Assembly (NCBI RefSeq): GCF_000020125.1
Contig: NC_010681.1
Location: 3,224,001-3,288,000 of the forward strand
Source: Paraburkholderia phytofirmans PsJN
Lineage (GTDB): Bacteria; Pseudomonadota; Gammaproteobacteria; Burkholderiales; Burkholderiaceae
Direction: 5' to 3'
DNA length: 64,000 bases
Under the pieces are notes generated by a model. The model was not told the DNA's origin. It saw only the letters and a program-made list of their open reading frames with translations, and did not search any database. This document shows positions 1 through 8,570 of this stretch, in pieces (within the stretch, counting starts at the first letter, position 1; each line of letters starts with the position of its first letter). The position numbers and the translations under genes are program-made.

Positions 1-1127
1 AAACGCTCCGTCAACCGTGGAATGTCCGCAGCCGGAATGCCGAGTCCGCTGTCCGTCACGGAAAATATCGCACTGCCGCCCTGCGCATGCCAGGCCACTT
101 TGATCGCGCCGCCGTCCGGCGTGTAGCGGATCGCGTTCGTGACGAGATTGCCCAACGCACTGAGAATTTCCGTTTCGACGCCGGTGACCGTGAGCCCTTC
201 GTCGGTATCGAACACGATCTTGTGATGATCGCTCGACAGATTTTCTGCGTCGTCGCGCAGATGCCGCAACACCGCGCGCATATCGATCATCTGATCGCTC
301 GGCGGCTTGTTGTCGCCTTCGAGTTTGGCGAGCACCAGCAGATCGTTGACGATATGGCGCATGCGCGACGCCTGCTGCTCCATCAGTTCGAGATAGCGCG
401 AACGTTCGGCTTCGCTCAGCGGCAACTCGCGCATGGTTTCCAGAAAACCCGAGAGCACCGTGAGCGGCGTTTTAAGTTCATGCGAAACATTGGCGACGAA
501 GTCGCGCCGCATCGCATCGGTGCGTTCGAGTTCGGTGATGTCTTGCGAGAGCACCAGCTTGCGATTCTCGCCGTACGGAAACACCTGTACCGACAGCACG
601 TTCTGGCGCTTGTCGCCCATGCCGCGCATGATCAGCATTTCTTCGTAGCGATGCGAATTCAGATAGCGAACGAAGTCCGGCTGGCGCACCAGATGTGTGA
701 TGTGCTGACGCAGATCGCGCTTCGCATCCAGACCGAAATGAAGCTCGGAGATCGCGTTGCACCACTCGATCTGGTCGTGATCGTCGAGCATCGCCACGCC
801 GTTCGGCGAGGCCTGGATAGCCTGAATGAAGCGCGAATGCTGCTGCTCGACCGAGCGCACCTGGGCGTGCCAGCGCTTCGCAAGCTTGTGCAGACGGTAG
901 TAGATTTCGCCCCAGATGCCAGGGGCGCTCGGCACTTCGCCGTAAACCGGTGCGTCGAGCAAACGCCACAGACGCTGTTTATGGAAGGTGCTGAAAAGGC
1001 TCTGCGCGAGCAGCATGACGATCGCGAGGACAAGCCCTGCCTTGACGTTCACCAGTGCGCCGACCACCACGCACAGAACAGCCAGCAGCACGACCGACAC
1101 GATGGAGCGCGCCCAGATGATGTTCAT
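1..1127 (-). CDS. phoR: Phosphate regulon sensor histidine kinase PhoR (partial, C-terminus off the window)
   Basis: This is the membrane sensor kinase that phosphorylates PhoB under phosphate limitation. About 375 codons are visible from an ATG at 1127. Residues 1-45 hold one or two hydrophobic segments. A PAS-like region follows at about 95-200. The HisKA phospho-acceptor box VSHELKTPLT puts the histidine near residue 216. The ATPase N box (LGNLVTNAIRYTP) and the start of the G1 box (VTDSGLGIP) are also present. The reading frame stays open to base 1, so the remaining ATP-lid and C-terminus lie outside the window. It follows phoB after 113 bases on the same strand. The identity is secure from motifs and operon position. 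Confidence 0.96.
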   Translation of the reverse strand, partial: MNIIWARSIVSVVLLAVLCVVVGALVNVKAGLVLAIVMLLAQSLFSTFHKQRLWRLLDAPVYGEVPSAPGIWGEIYYRLHKLAKRWHAQVRSVEQQHSRFIQAIQASPNGVAMLDDHDQIEWCNAISELHFGLDAKRDLRQHITHLVRQPDFVRYLNSHRYEEMLIMRGMGDKRQNVLSVQVFPYGENRKLVLSQDITELERTDAMRRDFVANVSHELKTPLTVLSGFLETMRELPLSEAERSRYLELMEQQASRMRHIVNDLLVLAKLEGDNKPPSDQMIDMRAVLRHLRDDAENLSSDHHKIVFDTDEGLTVTGVETEILSALGNLVTNAIRYTPDGGAIKVAWHAQGGSAIFSVTDSGLGIPAADIPRLTER

Positions 1128-1240
1128 GGTCTAGCGATCGAAGAGGAAAACTTAAGCGCCGGGATGGCAATCGCGGCGCCTGTCATTGCGAAAAAAACGT
1201 AGCCGACGCGGGCGGCTCGACCACCGCTACCGCAGAAGCC

Positions 1241-1942
1241 TCAGGCGCTCTTCGCAAGCCGGTAGCCGCTGCCGCGTACCGTCTCAATCATAGCATCGCA
1301 CCCGGCCGGCTTGAGGGCCGCGCGCAAACGCTTGATATGCACGTCTACCGTGCGCTCTTCGACGAACACGTGGTCGCCCCACACCTGATCGAGCAGTTGC
1401 GTGCGGCTGTGCACGCGCTCGGGATGCGTCATGAAAAAGTGCAGCAGGCGGAATTCCGTCGGGCCGAGATCGAGCTTGATCTCGCTGCCTTCCGCATGGG
1501 CGGCCACGCGGTGCGTCGCCGGGTCGAGCTTGAGACCGTTGATCGCGACCACGTCTTCGGTCAGCTGCGGCGCACGGCGGCGCAATACCGCCTTGATGCG
1601 CGCCATCAGTTCTTTCGGCGAGAACGGCTTGGTGACGTAGTCGTCGGCGCCGATTTCGAGGCCGAGCACCTTGTCCTGCTCGTCGCCACGCGCGGTCAGC
1701 ATGATGATCGGGATATGTTTCGTGCGCTCGTTGTTGCGCAGATCGCGAGCGAACGCGATGCCCGATTTACCCGGCAACATCCAGTCGAGCAGGACGAGGT
1801 CGGGCAATACGTCGCTGATCAGGTTCTGCGCCTGCTCCGCGTTGTACGCGCGAATCGGGCAGTGTCCGGCGTGTTGAAGATTGACCGAAATCAGTTCGGA
1901 AATGGCGGGCTCATCTTCAATGACGAGAATGCTGCTGGGCAT
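1241..1942 (-). CDS. phoB: Phosphate regulon response regulator PhoB
   Basis: This is the OmpR-family transcription factor that binds Pho boxes when phosphorylated by PhoR. The receiver domain covers residues 1-120, with the acidic pair in VIEDEP, the acceptor aspartate in LLDWMLPG (about residue 53) and the conserved lysine in VTKPFSP. The winged-helix DNA-binding domain fills the rest and ends in the typical ETVRGSGYRL. The length of 233 residues is normal. The ATG at 1942 was chosen because family members begin MPS-ILVIED. A GTG six bases upstream (1948) is an alternative with a well-spaced AAGGA. It lies between phoU and phoR, and its likely target is the box array at 6709-6747. Confidence 0.97.
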   Translation of the reverse strand: MPSSILVIEDEPAISELISVNLQHAGHCPIRAYNAEQAQNLISDVLPDLVLLDWMLPGKSGIAFARDLRNNERTKHIPIIMLTARGDEQDKVLGLEIGADDYVTKPFSPKELMARIKAVLRRRAPQLTEDVVAINGLKLDPATHRVAAHAEGSEIKLDLGPTEFRLLHFFMTHPERVHSRTQLLDQVWGDHVFVEERTVDVHIKRLRAALKPAGCDAMIETVRGSGYRLAKSA

Positions 1943-1968
1943 CGGCACCTCTGGTCCTTATGTCTGGA

Positions 1969-2673
1969 TTAACTGAGTGCTTCGCGTTCGAGCGCGTCAC
2001 GCGACTTGTGCCGCACGTCCGTACCCTTCACGATGTAAATGATGAATTCGGCGATGTTCTTCGAGTGGTCGCCGATCCGCTCGATCGCCTTGGCGATAAA
2101 GAGGAAGTCGAGGCCCACCGAGATCGAACGCGGATCTTCGGTCATGTACGAAATCAGCTTGCGCACGAAGGCGCGGAATTCTTCGTCGATCGCTTTATCG
2201 TCGCGCACAATCTGCGCGGCGGCGACCGTGTCGAGGCGCGCGAACGCATCCAATGCGCGACGCAGAATCGACACCGCCATCTCGCCCGACAGCTTGATTT
2301 CGGCGATGTTGATGGTGCGCGAGGCGCCGTCTTCCATCAACCGCTTGGTGCGCTTGGCGATTTTTTCGGCTTCGTCGCCGGCGCGCTCGAGATTCGTGAT
2401 GGTCTTCGAAATCGCGATCAGGAGGCGCAGGTCACGCGCGGCCGGCTGACGGCGCGCGATGATGTTGCTGCACTCTTCGTCGATTTCCACTTCCATCTTG
2501 TTCAGACGGTCTTCCGCGGCGATGACCTGCTCGGCGATGTCGAGATCGAATTCGTTGAGCGCCTGCATGGCCTTGACGATCTGCGATTCGACCAGGCCAC
2601 CCATTTCGAGCACCTTGGAAGAAACCAGATTCAGGTCGGCGTCGAACTGGCTGGACAGGTGTTTATCGGACAT
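1969..2673 (-). CDS. phoU: Phosphate signalling complex protein PhoU
   Basis: PhoU is a cytoplasmic all-helical protein that links the PstSCAB transporter to PhoR and keeps the kinase inhibited when phosphate is plentiful. The 234-residue product has the two tandem three-helix repeats of the family. Each carries the acidic metal-binding signature: one in the segment around EVEIDEECSNII, the other around DKAIDEEFRAF. The start at 2673 has a good AGGGAG six bases upstream. It sits between pstB (28-base gap) and phoB (26-base gap), the standard position in this operon. Confidence 0.97.
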   Translation of the reverse strand: MSDKHLSSQFDADLNLVSSKVLEMGGLVESQIVKAMQALNEFDLDIAEQVIAAEDRLNKMEVEIDEECSNIIARRQPAARDLRLLIAISKTITNLERAGDEAEKIAKRTKRLMEDGASRTINIAEIKLSGEMAVSILRRALDAFARLDTVAAAQIVRDDKAIDEEFRAFVRKLISYMTEDPRSISVGLDFLFIAKAIERIGDHSKNIAEFIIYIVKGTDVRHKSRDALEREALS

Positions 2674-2701
2674 GTCGTACTCCCTTGTATTGCTCGTCGA
2701 G

Positions 2702-3550
2702 TTAACCGAAGCGGCCAGTGATGTAGTCCTCGGTTTCCTTGCGGACCGGCTTGATGAAGATCTTTTCGGTATCGCCGAATTCGATCAACTCGCCGAGGTA
2801 CATATAGGCAGTGTAGTCCGAACAGCGGGCCGCCTGTTGCATGTTGTGCGTGACGATCACCACCGTGTAATCGCTCTTCAGTTCAGCGATCAGTTCTTCG
2901 ATACGGCCCGTCGAAATCGGGTCGAGTGCCGAACACGGCTCGTCGAGCAGGAGCACTTCCGGACGGATCGCGATACCGCGCGCGATGCACAGACGCTGCT
3001 GCTGGCCGCCCGACAAACCGTAGCCGCTCTGGCCGAGCTTGTCCTTCACTTCGTTCCACAACGCGGCCTTGGTCAGCGCCCATTCCACGCGGTCGTCCAT
3101 CTCCGAGCGCGGCAGCGTTTCGAACATCTTCACGCCGAACGCGATGTTGTCGTAGATCGACATGGGAAACGGCGTCGGCTTCTGGAACACCATGCCGATC
3201 CGTGCGCGCAAGAGCGAGATGTCGCGCTTGGAGGTCAGCAGGTTTTCGCCGTCCATCAGGATCTCGCCTTCGGCGCGCTGTTCCGGATAGAGCGCGTACA
3301 TCTTGTTCAGCGTGCGCAGCAGCGTGGACTTGCCGCAACCCGACGGGCCGATGAACGCGGTCACCTTGCCTTCGGGAATCGCCAGATTGATGTTCTTCAA
3401 CGCGTGATACTTGCCGTAGAAGAAGTTCAGGTCGTTGATCTCGATCTTCGGGCGCGACGGCGCCTGCGACTGGCCGCTCTGGGCGGGATCGAAACCAGCG
3501 GGCGCAGTGTGGCGCGCGATCGGATTGAGTTGAGTTTCTGCCATATTCAT
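2702..3550 (-). CDS. pstB: Phosphate ABC transporter ATP-binding protein PstB
   Basis: This ATPase powers the high-affinity phosphate importer and docks on the PstC-PstA membrane pair. It shows Walker [10 protein letters not shown], a Q-loop ([11 protein letters not shown]), signature LSGGQQQR, Walker [13 protein letters not shown] and the switch histidine in IVTHNMQQA. The ATG at 3550 was chosen because a GGAG lies nine bases upstream; the next ATG at 3544 would be too far from it. That gives 282 residues, including a roughly 30-residue N-terminal extension before the domain proper. The longer open frame running upstream to 3868 lies inside pstA and is not coding. Cotranscribed with pstA, 17 bases apart. 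Confidence 0.97.
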   Translation of the reverse strand: MNMAETQLNPIARHTAPAGFDPAQSGQSQAPSRPKIEINDLNFFYGKYHALKNINLAIPEGKVTAFIGPSGCGKSTLLRTLNKMYALYPEQRAEGEILMDGENLLTSKRDISLLRARIGMVFQKPTPFPMSIYDNIAFGVKMFETLPRSEMDDRVEWALTKAALWNEVKDKLGQSGYGLSGGQQQRLCIARGIAIRPEVLLLDEPCSALDPISTGRIEELIAELKSDYTVVIVTHNMQQAARCSDYTAYMYLGELIEFGDTEKIFIKPVRKETEDYITGRFG

Positions 3551-3567
3551 CGGATTACACTCCGCCC

Positions 3568-4464
3568 TTACTTGTTCGAGAAGATCGTGCGCGCGAGGAT
3601 GTTCAATCCCAGCACCGCGAGCGTGATCAGGAAGACGCCGGCCCACGCGAGCGATTGCCACTGCGCGAACGGGCTCATCGCAAACTTGTAGATCGTGACC
3701 GGCAGGTTCGCGACCGGCTGGCCCATGTCCATCGAGAAGAACTGGTTCGACAACGCCGTGAACAGCAGCGGCGCGGTTTCGCCTGCGATACGCGCGACGC
3801 CGAGCAGCACGCCGGTGACGATACCCGCGATCGACGCCTTCAGCGTGATCGACAGCACCATCTTCCACTTCGGCGTGCCGAGCGCGAAAGCCGCTTCACG
3901 CAGTGCGTTCGGCACCAGCTTCAGCATGTTTTCCGTGGTGCGGATCACGATCGGAATCTGCAGCAAGGCGAGCGCGAAGACGCCGGCCCAGCCGCTGAAG
4001 TGGCCCATCTTCGCGACGACCAGCGCGTACACGAAGAGACCGACCACGATCGAGGGCGCCGACAACAGAATGTCGTTGATGAAACGCGTGAAGCTCGCGA
4101 GCCAGCCCTTCTGGCCGTATTCGGCGAGATAGACGCCCGCCAGGATACCGATCGGCGTGCCGACGAAAGTCGCGAGTCCGACCAGCATCAGACTGCCGAC
4201 GATCGCGTTGGCGAGACCGCCGCCATCGGTGTTCGGCGGCGGCGTCGATTGCGTAAACAGTTCGACCGACAAGCCACCGACACCGAGACGCAAAGTCGTA
4301 TAGAGAATCCAGACCAGCCAGATCAGGCCGAACGCCATGGCGGCGAGCGACATGGTCAGCGCGATCGCGTTCTTCATGCGGCGGCGGCCTTGCAGACGCA
4401 CGCGCATCGCTTCGAGCGCGGCGGCGTCGTTCGAACCCGGCATATTCAAAGTGGGCTGGCTCAT
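3568..4464 (-). CDS. pstA: Phosphate ABC transporter permease PstA
   Basis: PstA is one of the two inner-membrane subunits of the phosphate importer. The 298-residue product has a short polar N-terminus, a first membrane span at about residues 33-55 ([20 protein letters not shown]) and about five further spans. The permease coupling-loop region ([16 protein letters not shown]) contacts PstB. The ATG at 4464 overlaps the pstC stop codon (ATGA), so translation is probably coupled. The much longer open frame upstream is a shadow of pstC. Confidence 0.96.
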   Translation of the reverse strand: MSQPTLNMPGSNDAAALEAMRVRLQGRRRMKNAIALTMSLAAMAFGLIWLVWILYTTLRLGVGGLSVELFTQSTPPPNTDGGGLANAIVGSLMLVGLATFVGTPIGILAGVYLAEYGQKGWLASFTRFINDILLSAPSIVVGLFVYALVVAKMGHFSGWAGVFALALLQIPIVIRTTENMLKLVPNALREAAFALGTPKWKMVLSITLKASIAGIVTGVLLGVARIAGETAPLLFTALSNQFFSMDMGQPVANLPVTIYKFAMSPFAQWQSLAWAGVFLITLAVLGLNILARTIFSNK

Positions 4465-5462
4465 TTCGCGCCCTCCGCTTTCTGAAGACGCAGCAGCATG
4501 ACCTTGGAGATCGCCAGCACGATAAAAGTAATCACGAACAGAATGAGGCCGAGTTCCATCAGCGCCGACGTGTGCAAGCCCGGATCCGCTTCGGCGAATT
4601 CGTTGGCGAGCGCCGACGTAATGCTGTTGCCCGGCGAAAAGAGCGACACGTTGTCGAGCAGATTGGTGTTGCCGATCACGAACGTCACAGCCATGGTCTC
4701 GCCGAGCGCGCGGCCCAGACCCAGCATCACGCCGCCGATCACGCCGCTCTTCGTAAAGGGCAGCACGATCTTCCACATCACTTCCCACGTCGTGCAGCCG
4801 ATGCCGTACGCCGATTCCTTCAGCAGGACCGGCGTGACTTCGAACACGTCGCGCATCACCGAGGCGATGTACGGAATGATCATGATCGCGAGAATCACGC
4901 CCGCGCACAGAATGCCGATGCCGATCGGCGCGCCCTGAAACAGCGCTCCGACGAACGGAATGCCGCCGAGCACCACGCCGAGCGGTTTTTCGAAGTACGT
5001 CGCGAAGATCGGCGCGAACACCAGCAAACCCCACATGCCGTACACGATCGACGGAATCGCGGCGAGCAGTTCGATCGCGATGCCGAGCGGGCGGCGCAGC
5101 CACGCGGGCGAGAGTTCAGTCAGGAAGAGCGCGATGCCGAAGCTCACGGGCACCGCGATGATGAGTGCAATGATCGAGGTGGCGATCGTGCCGTAGATCG
5201 GCACCAGCGCGCCGAATTGCTTGCTGGGTGGATCCCAGTCCGCGGTCCACAGGAAGCTGAGGCCGAATTGCTTGATCGACGGCATGGATGCGACGATCAG
5301 CGAGACGATGATGCCGCCGAGCAGCAGCAAAGTGATGATCGCGGCGAGGCGCGCGAGACCGCCGAAGATCACGTCGCCGGCGCGGCTGGGCGCTTTCTGC
5401 TGCGACGCGCTGCCGGGCGGGGTCGACCTGCTCGCGCCGGGCGCTAATTGGATATCGGACAT
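4461..5462 (-). CDS. pstC: Phosphate ABC transporter permease PstC
   Basis: PstC pairs with PstA to form the phosphate channel. The 333-residue product begins MSDIQLAPG at an ATG at 5462. A GTG at 5501 would add 13 residues and is less likely. Six hydrophobic spans are visible, the first around [19 protein letters not shown]. The coupling segment [17 protein letters not shown] is typical of the family. Between pstS and this gene lies a strong hairpin (5538-5565), which may lower expression of the membrane components relative to the binding protein. Its stop overlaps the pstA start by four bases. Confidence 0.96.
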   Translation of the reverse strand: MSDIQLAPGASRSTPPGSASQQKAPSRAGDVIFGGLARLAAIITLLLLGGIIVSLIVASMPSIKQFGLSFLWTADWDPPSKQFGALVPIYGTIATSIIALIIAVPVSFGIALFLTELSPAWLRRPLGIAIELLAAIPSIVYGMWGLLVFAPIFATYFEKPLGVVLGGIPFVGALFQGAPIGIGILCAGVILAIMIIPYIASVMRDVFEVTPVLLKESAYGIGCTTWEVMWKIVLPFTKSGVIGGVMLGLGRALGETMAVTFVIGNTNLLDNVSLFSPGNSITSALANEFAEADPGLHTSALMELGLILFVITFIVLAISKVMLLRLQKAEGAK

Positions 5463-5537
5463 GAGAGCCTGATGGACCTGTTTCCAGTTGCCGTACGACA
5501 CGTGTCATGCGGCCGGTAATGCCGGGGGTTAAAGCCA

Positions 5538-5565
5538 TTGGCCGTCCTCACATGAGGACGGCCAA
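5538..5565 (-). other. Intergenic hairpin between pstS and pstC
   Basis: There is a perfect 12-bp inverted repeat (TTGGCCGTCCTC / GAGGACGGCCAA) with a four-base loop in the 148-base pstS-pstC gap. No T-run follows on the minus strand, so it looks more like an RNA-stabilising or partial-attenuation hairpin protecting the pstS message than a full terminator. Confidence 0.75.
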
Positions 5566-5610
5566 CGTGTTACATACTGCGGATGCCGAGCGCTGTGCCC
5601 GATGCGTCCC

Positions 5611-6642
5611 TTACTCGGCGATTGCCTTGCCCGAAGCGTCCTTCACCTTCGACTTCCATTGCGTGCGGATTTCCGACACGACCGAATCCGGCAGCGAGAT
5701 GTAGTCCAGATCGTTCGCGGCTTGCGTGCCGTTCTTGAACGCCCAGTCGAAGAACTTCAGCGTTTCGCTGCCTTGCGGCGCCTTCTCTTGCGTCGTGTGA
5801 ACCAGCACGAACGTCGCGCCGACGATCGGCCATGCGTTCTTGCCCGGCTCGTTCGTCAGGATCTGGTAGAACGACTTCGACCAGTCCGCGCCTGCTGCCG
5901 CTGCCTTGAAGGTGTCCGTCTTCGGCTCGACCACCGTGCCCGTCGAGTTCTTCAGCGCGACATACGTCATGTGGTTTTGCTTCGCGTACGCCCATTCCAC
6001 GTAGCCGATTGCGCCCGGCAGACGTTGCACGAAGGCCGCGACGCCGTCGTTGCCCTTGCCGCCCGTGCCCGTCGGCCAGTTGACCGTCGAACCTTCACCG
6101 ACCTTCGACTTCCAGTCCGCGTTGACCTTCGACAGATAGTTCGTCCAGATGAAGCTGGTGCCCGAACCATCGGCGCGGCGAACCACGGCGATGTCGGTAT
6201 CCGGCAGCTTGACCTTCGGGTTCAGCGCAACGATCGCCGGATCGTTCCACTTCTTGATCTTGCCCAGATAGATGTCGCCCAGCACTTCGCCCGACAGCGT
6301 CAGTTCAGCCGGCTTCACGCCCGGCACGTTGACGACCGGCACCACGCCGCCGACCACCGTCGGGAACTGGAACAGGCCTTCCTTGGCGAGTTCGTCGTCT
6401 TTCAGCGGAGCGTCCGAACCGGCGAAGTCGACGGTCTTCGCGACGATCTGCTTCACGCCGCCCGACGAGCCGATGCCTTGATAGTTCACCTTGCCGCCGC
6501 CGGACTTCTGATACGAGTCGGCCCACTTCGTGTAAATCGGTGCTGCGAAGGTGCTGCCCGCGCCGGTGATGTCTGCGGCTTGCGCTGCGATCGCGAAAAG
6601 CGCGCCAGCGACGCCAGCGAACACGGTTTGCATCAATTTCAT
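5611..6642 (-). CDS. pstS: Phosphate-binding periplasmic protein PstS
   Basis: PstS captures phosphate in the periplasm and delivers it to PstCAB. The ATG at 6642 follows a clear GGAGG with good spacing; the upstream in-frame extension has no such signal. A signal peptide of about 23 residues ([13 protein letters not shown]...AAQA) precedes mature [10 protein letters not shown]. The phosphate-contacting stretches [16 protein letters not shown] and RADGSGTS are present. The 343-residue length is normal for the family. It is first in the operon and directly downstream of the Pho-box array at 6709-6747. Confidence 0.98.
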   Translation of the reverse strand: MKLMQTVFAGVAGALFAIAAQAADITGAGSTFAAPIYTKWADSYQKSGGGKVNYQGIGSSGGVKQIVAKTVDFAGSDAPLKDDELAKEGLFQFPTVVGGVVPVVNVPGVKPAELTLSGEVLGDIYLGKIKKWNDPAIVALNPKVKLPDTDIAVVRRADGSGTSFIWTNYLSKVNADWKSKVGEGSTVNWPTGTGGKGNDGVAAFVQRLPGAIGYVEWAYAKQNHMTYVALKNSTGTVVEPKTDTFKAAAAGADWSKSFYQILTNEPGKNAWPIVGATFVLVHTTQEKAPQGSETLKFFDWAFKNGTQAANDLDYISLPDSVVSEIRTQWKSKVKDASGKAIAE

Positions 6643-6708
6643 GAGACCTCCAAAGGTGTGAGCGGTGTGAGCGTGTAAGACGAACACCGCGAAGCTTAGG
6701 GTCTCTTT

Positions 6709-6747
6709 GTGACAGTAACGTGACTTAACGTGAAACGGATGTGACAG
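6709..6747 (-). promoter_or_regulatory. PhoB-binding site array (Pho boxes) upstream of pstS
   Basis: Four copies of a seven-base half-site related to CTGTCAC (read on the minus strand: CTGTCAC, GTTTCAC, AAGTCAC, CTGTCAC) begin at plus-strand positions 6709, 6720, 6730 and 6741. The spacing is 11, 10 and 11 bases, close to one DNA helical turn. This is the known direct-repeat geometry of Pho boxes. The array lies 67 bases upstream of the pstS start codon, where PhoB would contact RNA polymerase. Confidence 0.85.
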
Positions 6748-6750
6748 TGG

Positions 6751-7131
6751 GATTACGCAGTTGAAAGGCGCTTCGCCAGGGAAAACGCTGACCCTTCGCC
6801 GAAGGTCATGCCGCTCTTTAGATTAGACGAAGAAAGTTGGGGCGCGAACGTTTGCGAGTGCGCATTTGGGAAAAGATGCGGTGTGGATGGTACGGAATGT
6901 TGTGGTTGGGTGAGACGGTAGTTGCAGTGTGGGTAGAGCGTTGGAATTGTTTTTTGGGGCTGCGCGGTTTGGCGTGGCGCGTTTGGGCGCCGGCCCACCT
7001 GGCGATGTGCCCTTTGCGCGGTTCGCTTTCTGAGTTCGCGACACTTGGTCACATGATGCGTGACGCGCTACGTGCGGCAGGCGCCAATTGCCGCGTGGTG
7101 ATTGCGAAGCTGAATTGCAGGTTGCGGGCGG
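6751..7131. other. Non-coding stretch between the pst promoter and the IS element
   Basis: No credible gene is visible. The plus strand is markedly rich in G and T and poor in C from about 6830 to 6985, with short G runs and a T run. Short open frames exist on both strands but have no family resemblance or ribosome-binding site that I can support. Confidence 0.5.
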
Positions 7132-7139
7132 CAAGAGGG
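7132..7139. repeat. Target-site duplication, left copy
   Basis: The 8-bp sequence CAAGAGGG directly abuts the left end of the insertion sequence and recurs at 8508-8515 on the right. Eight to nine bases is the usual duplication length for IS256-family elements. Confidence 0.85.
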
Positions 7140-8507
7140 GAACCTGTCCGCATTTTTGTGTGCGAGGCGGTTAGCGGATCTAGCCGCGTGCGTTGGTGAA
7201 GCGCTCGCCAAACAGGATGGCAAACTGGTTCATGGCAGATTTCCAGTCGAAGGTGGTTCGTACGGACTTTGCCAGCACGTTGCGAAGCGCCAGCCACAGC
7301 AGCTTGATGGCCGCCTCGTCATTCGGGAAGTGACCACGGGTCTTGATGATCTTGCGCAGTTGCATGTTCAGACTCTCAATGGCATTTGTGGTGTAAATGA
7401 CCCGGCGTATCTCCGGCGGAAACACAAAAAATGGCGTGACGTTTTCCCACGCCCGCCGCCAGGATTGCACGATAGTCGGATACTTCGTTCCCCATTGTCC
7501 TTCGGCAAAGGCCTCCAGCGCCTGCCGCGCGGCCAGCTCGTTCACAGCGGTATAGATGGGCCTGAGCGCGGCAGCGACGGCCTTGCGATCCTTGTAGCTC
7601 GCGTACTCCAGGCTATTGCGCATCAAATGCACGATGCAGGTCTGCACGGCCGTACGCGGGTACGCCGTGCCGATCGCTTCGGCCAGTCCCTTCAGGCCGT
7701 CGACCACGGCGATCAGGATGTCCTGGCAGCCGCGCGTTTTGAGCTCGTTGAACACCTTGAGCCAGAACTTTGCGCCCTCGGTCTGTTCGATCCACAGACC
7801 GAGCACGTCGCGCTGGCCGTCAGCCTGGATACCCAGCGCCAGATAGACGGCCTTGTTGCTGACCACGCCGTCGTCACGGATCTTCACGCGCAGCGCATCG
7901 AAGAACACGACCGGGTACATCGGCTCGAGCGGACGGTTCTGCCAGGCGAGCGTTTCGGCCATCACCTCGTCGGTAACCGAGCTGATGAAATCGGGCGAAA
8001 CCCCGGTGCCATAGGTTTCGGCCAGAAACGCCTGGATCTCGCGCACACTCATGCCGCGCGCGTACATGGCGATGATGCGCTCATCGAAACCGGTGAAACG
8101 GCGCTCGTGTCTGGGGATCAGGATGGGCTCGAAACTGCCGTCACGATCGCGCGGCAGATCGACCCGCAGCGGGCCATAATCGGTGAGGAGCGTCTTGCCG
8201 CTGGCACCGTTACGTTCGTTGCCCTGGCCGTCGGGTTTGGGCTGACCCGCCGGGTAGCCCAGATGCATCTTCATCTCGGCGCCCATCGCGCGCTCAATGA
8301 GTGCCTTGTTGAATGCCAGCATCAGGTCCTGAACCTCGTTGGGCGTCATCGGGCCTTTGACCAGGTCATCAAGCAGACCTTCCGGTAGGGCGGGCAGCGG
8401 CCCTCGGGCCGCTGCCTGAGAAGCGACGGTGCGTTTCTTCTTCATCGGCATATCCATGACTTTTACCTCCCATGATATGCCTCGCCCACAAAATTACGGA
8501 TAGGTCC
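7140..8507 (-). mobile_element. IS256-family insertion sequence, complete
   Basis: The element is 1368 bp long and encodes a single transposase. Its ends are imperfect inverted repeats of about 29 bases. The left end reads GAACCTGTCCGCATTTTTGT and the right end, reversed, reads GGACCTATCCGTAATTTTGT; both continue to GCGAGGC, with roughly 25 of 29 positions matching. The 8-bp flanking repeat CAAGAGGG is perfect, so this looks like a simple, fairly recent transposition. The transposase frame is intact, so the copy may still be active. It lies between the pst promoter region and the 3' end of glmM. Confidence 0.93.
7180..8457 (-). CDS. IS256-family (Mutator-type) transposase
   Basis: This 425-residue DDE transposase should catalyse cut-and-circularise or copy-out transposition of the surrounding element. 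The catalytic acids are visible as the aspartate in VVFFDALRVKIRDDG, the aspartate in ILIAVVDGLKGL and the glutamate in the family box TTNAIESLN. The conserved cysteine/histidine stretch QTCIVHLMRNS is also present. The ATG at 8457 follows a strong GGGAGG nine bases upstream. No stop or frameshift interrupts it, so it is probably functional. It fills nearly the whole element and carries no passenger gene. Confidence 0.96.
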   Translation of the reverse strand: MDMPMKKKRTVASQAAARGPLPALPEGLLDDLVKGPMTPNEVQDLMLAFNKALIERAMGAEMKMHLGYPAGQPKPDGQGNERNGASGKTLLTDYGPLRVDLPRDRDGSFEPILIPRHERRFTGFDERIIAMYARGMSVREIQAFLAETYGTGVSPDFISSVTDEVMAETLAWQNRPLEPMYPVVFFDALRVKIRDDGVVSNKAVYLALGIQADGQRDVLGLWIEQTEGAKFWLKVFNELKTRGCQDILIAVVDGLKGLAEAIGTAYPRTAVQTCIVHLMRNSLEYASYKDRKAVAAALRPIYTAVNELAARQALEAFAEGQWGTKYPTIVQSWRRAWENVTPFFVFPPEIRRVIYTTNAIESLNMQLRKIIKTRGHFPNDEAAIKLLWLALRNVLAKSVRTTFDWKSAMNQFAILFGERFTNARG

Positions 8508-8515
8508 CAAGAGGG
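8508..8515. repeat. Target-site duplication, right copy
   Basis: CAAGAGGG matches 7132-7139 exactly. Its last six bases form the base of the hairpin at 8510-8551, which shows that the element inserted at the foot of that stem. Confidence 0.85.
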
Positions 8516-8551
8516 CGTCGGGACGATATGCTCGTCATCCCGACGCCCTCT
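8510..8551 (-). terminator. Hairpin downstream of glmM
   Basis: There is a perfect 14-bp inverted repeat (AGAGGGCGTCGGGA / TCCCGACGCCCTCT). The 14-base loop contains a further small ACGA/TCGT pairing. It starts 19 bases after the glmM stop codon, as expected for the end of a transcript. The T-run that would follow on the minus strand is short and was displaced by the insertion sequence. Confidence 0.7.
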
Positions 8552-8570
8552 CGCCGCAACAGCGTGCGGC

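Noticed and set aside
87..1202. Long plus-strand frame across the phoR region
   Set aside because: It is antisense to phoR, whose minus-strand translation has clear HisKA and ATPase motifs.
2702..3868. 388-residue version of PstB
   Set aside because: The added N-terminal part reads through pstA in the wrong frame; the GGAG-supported ATG is at 3550.
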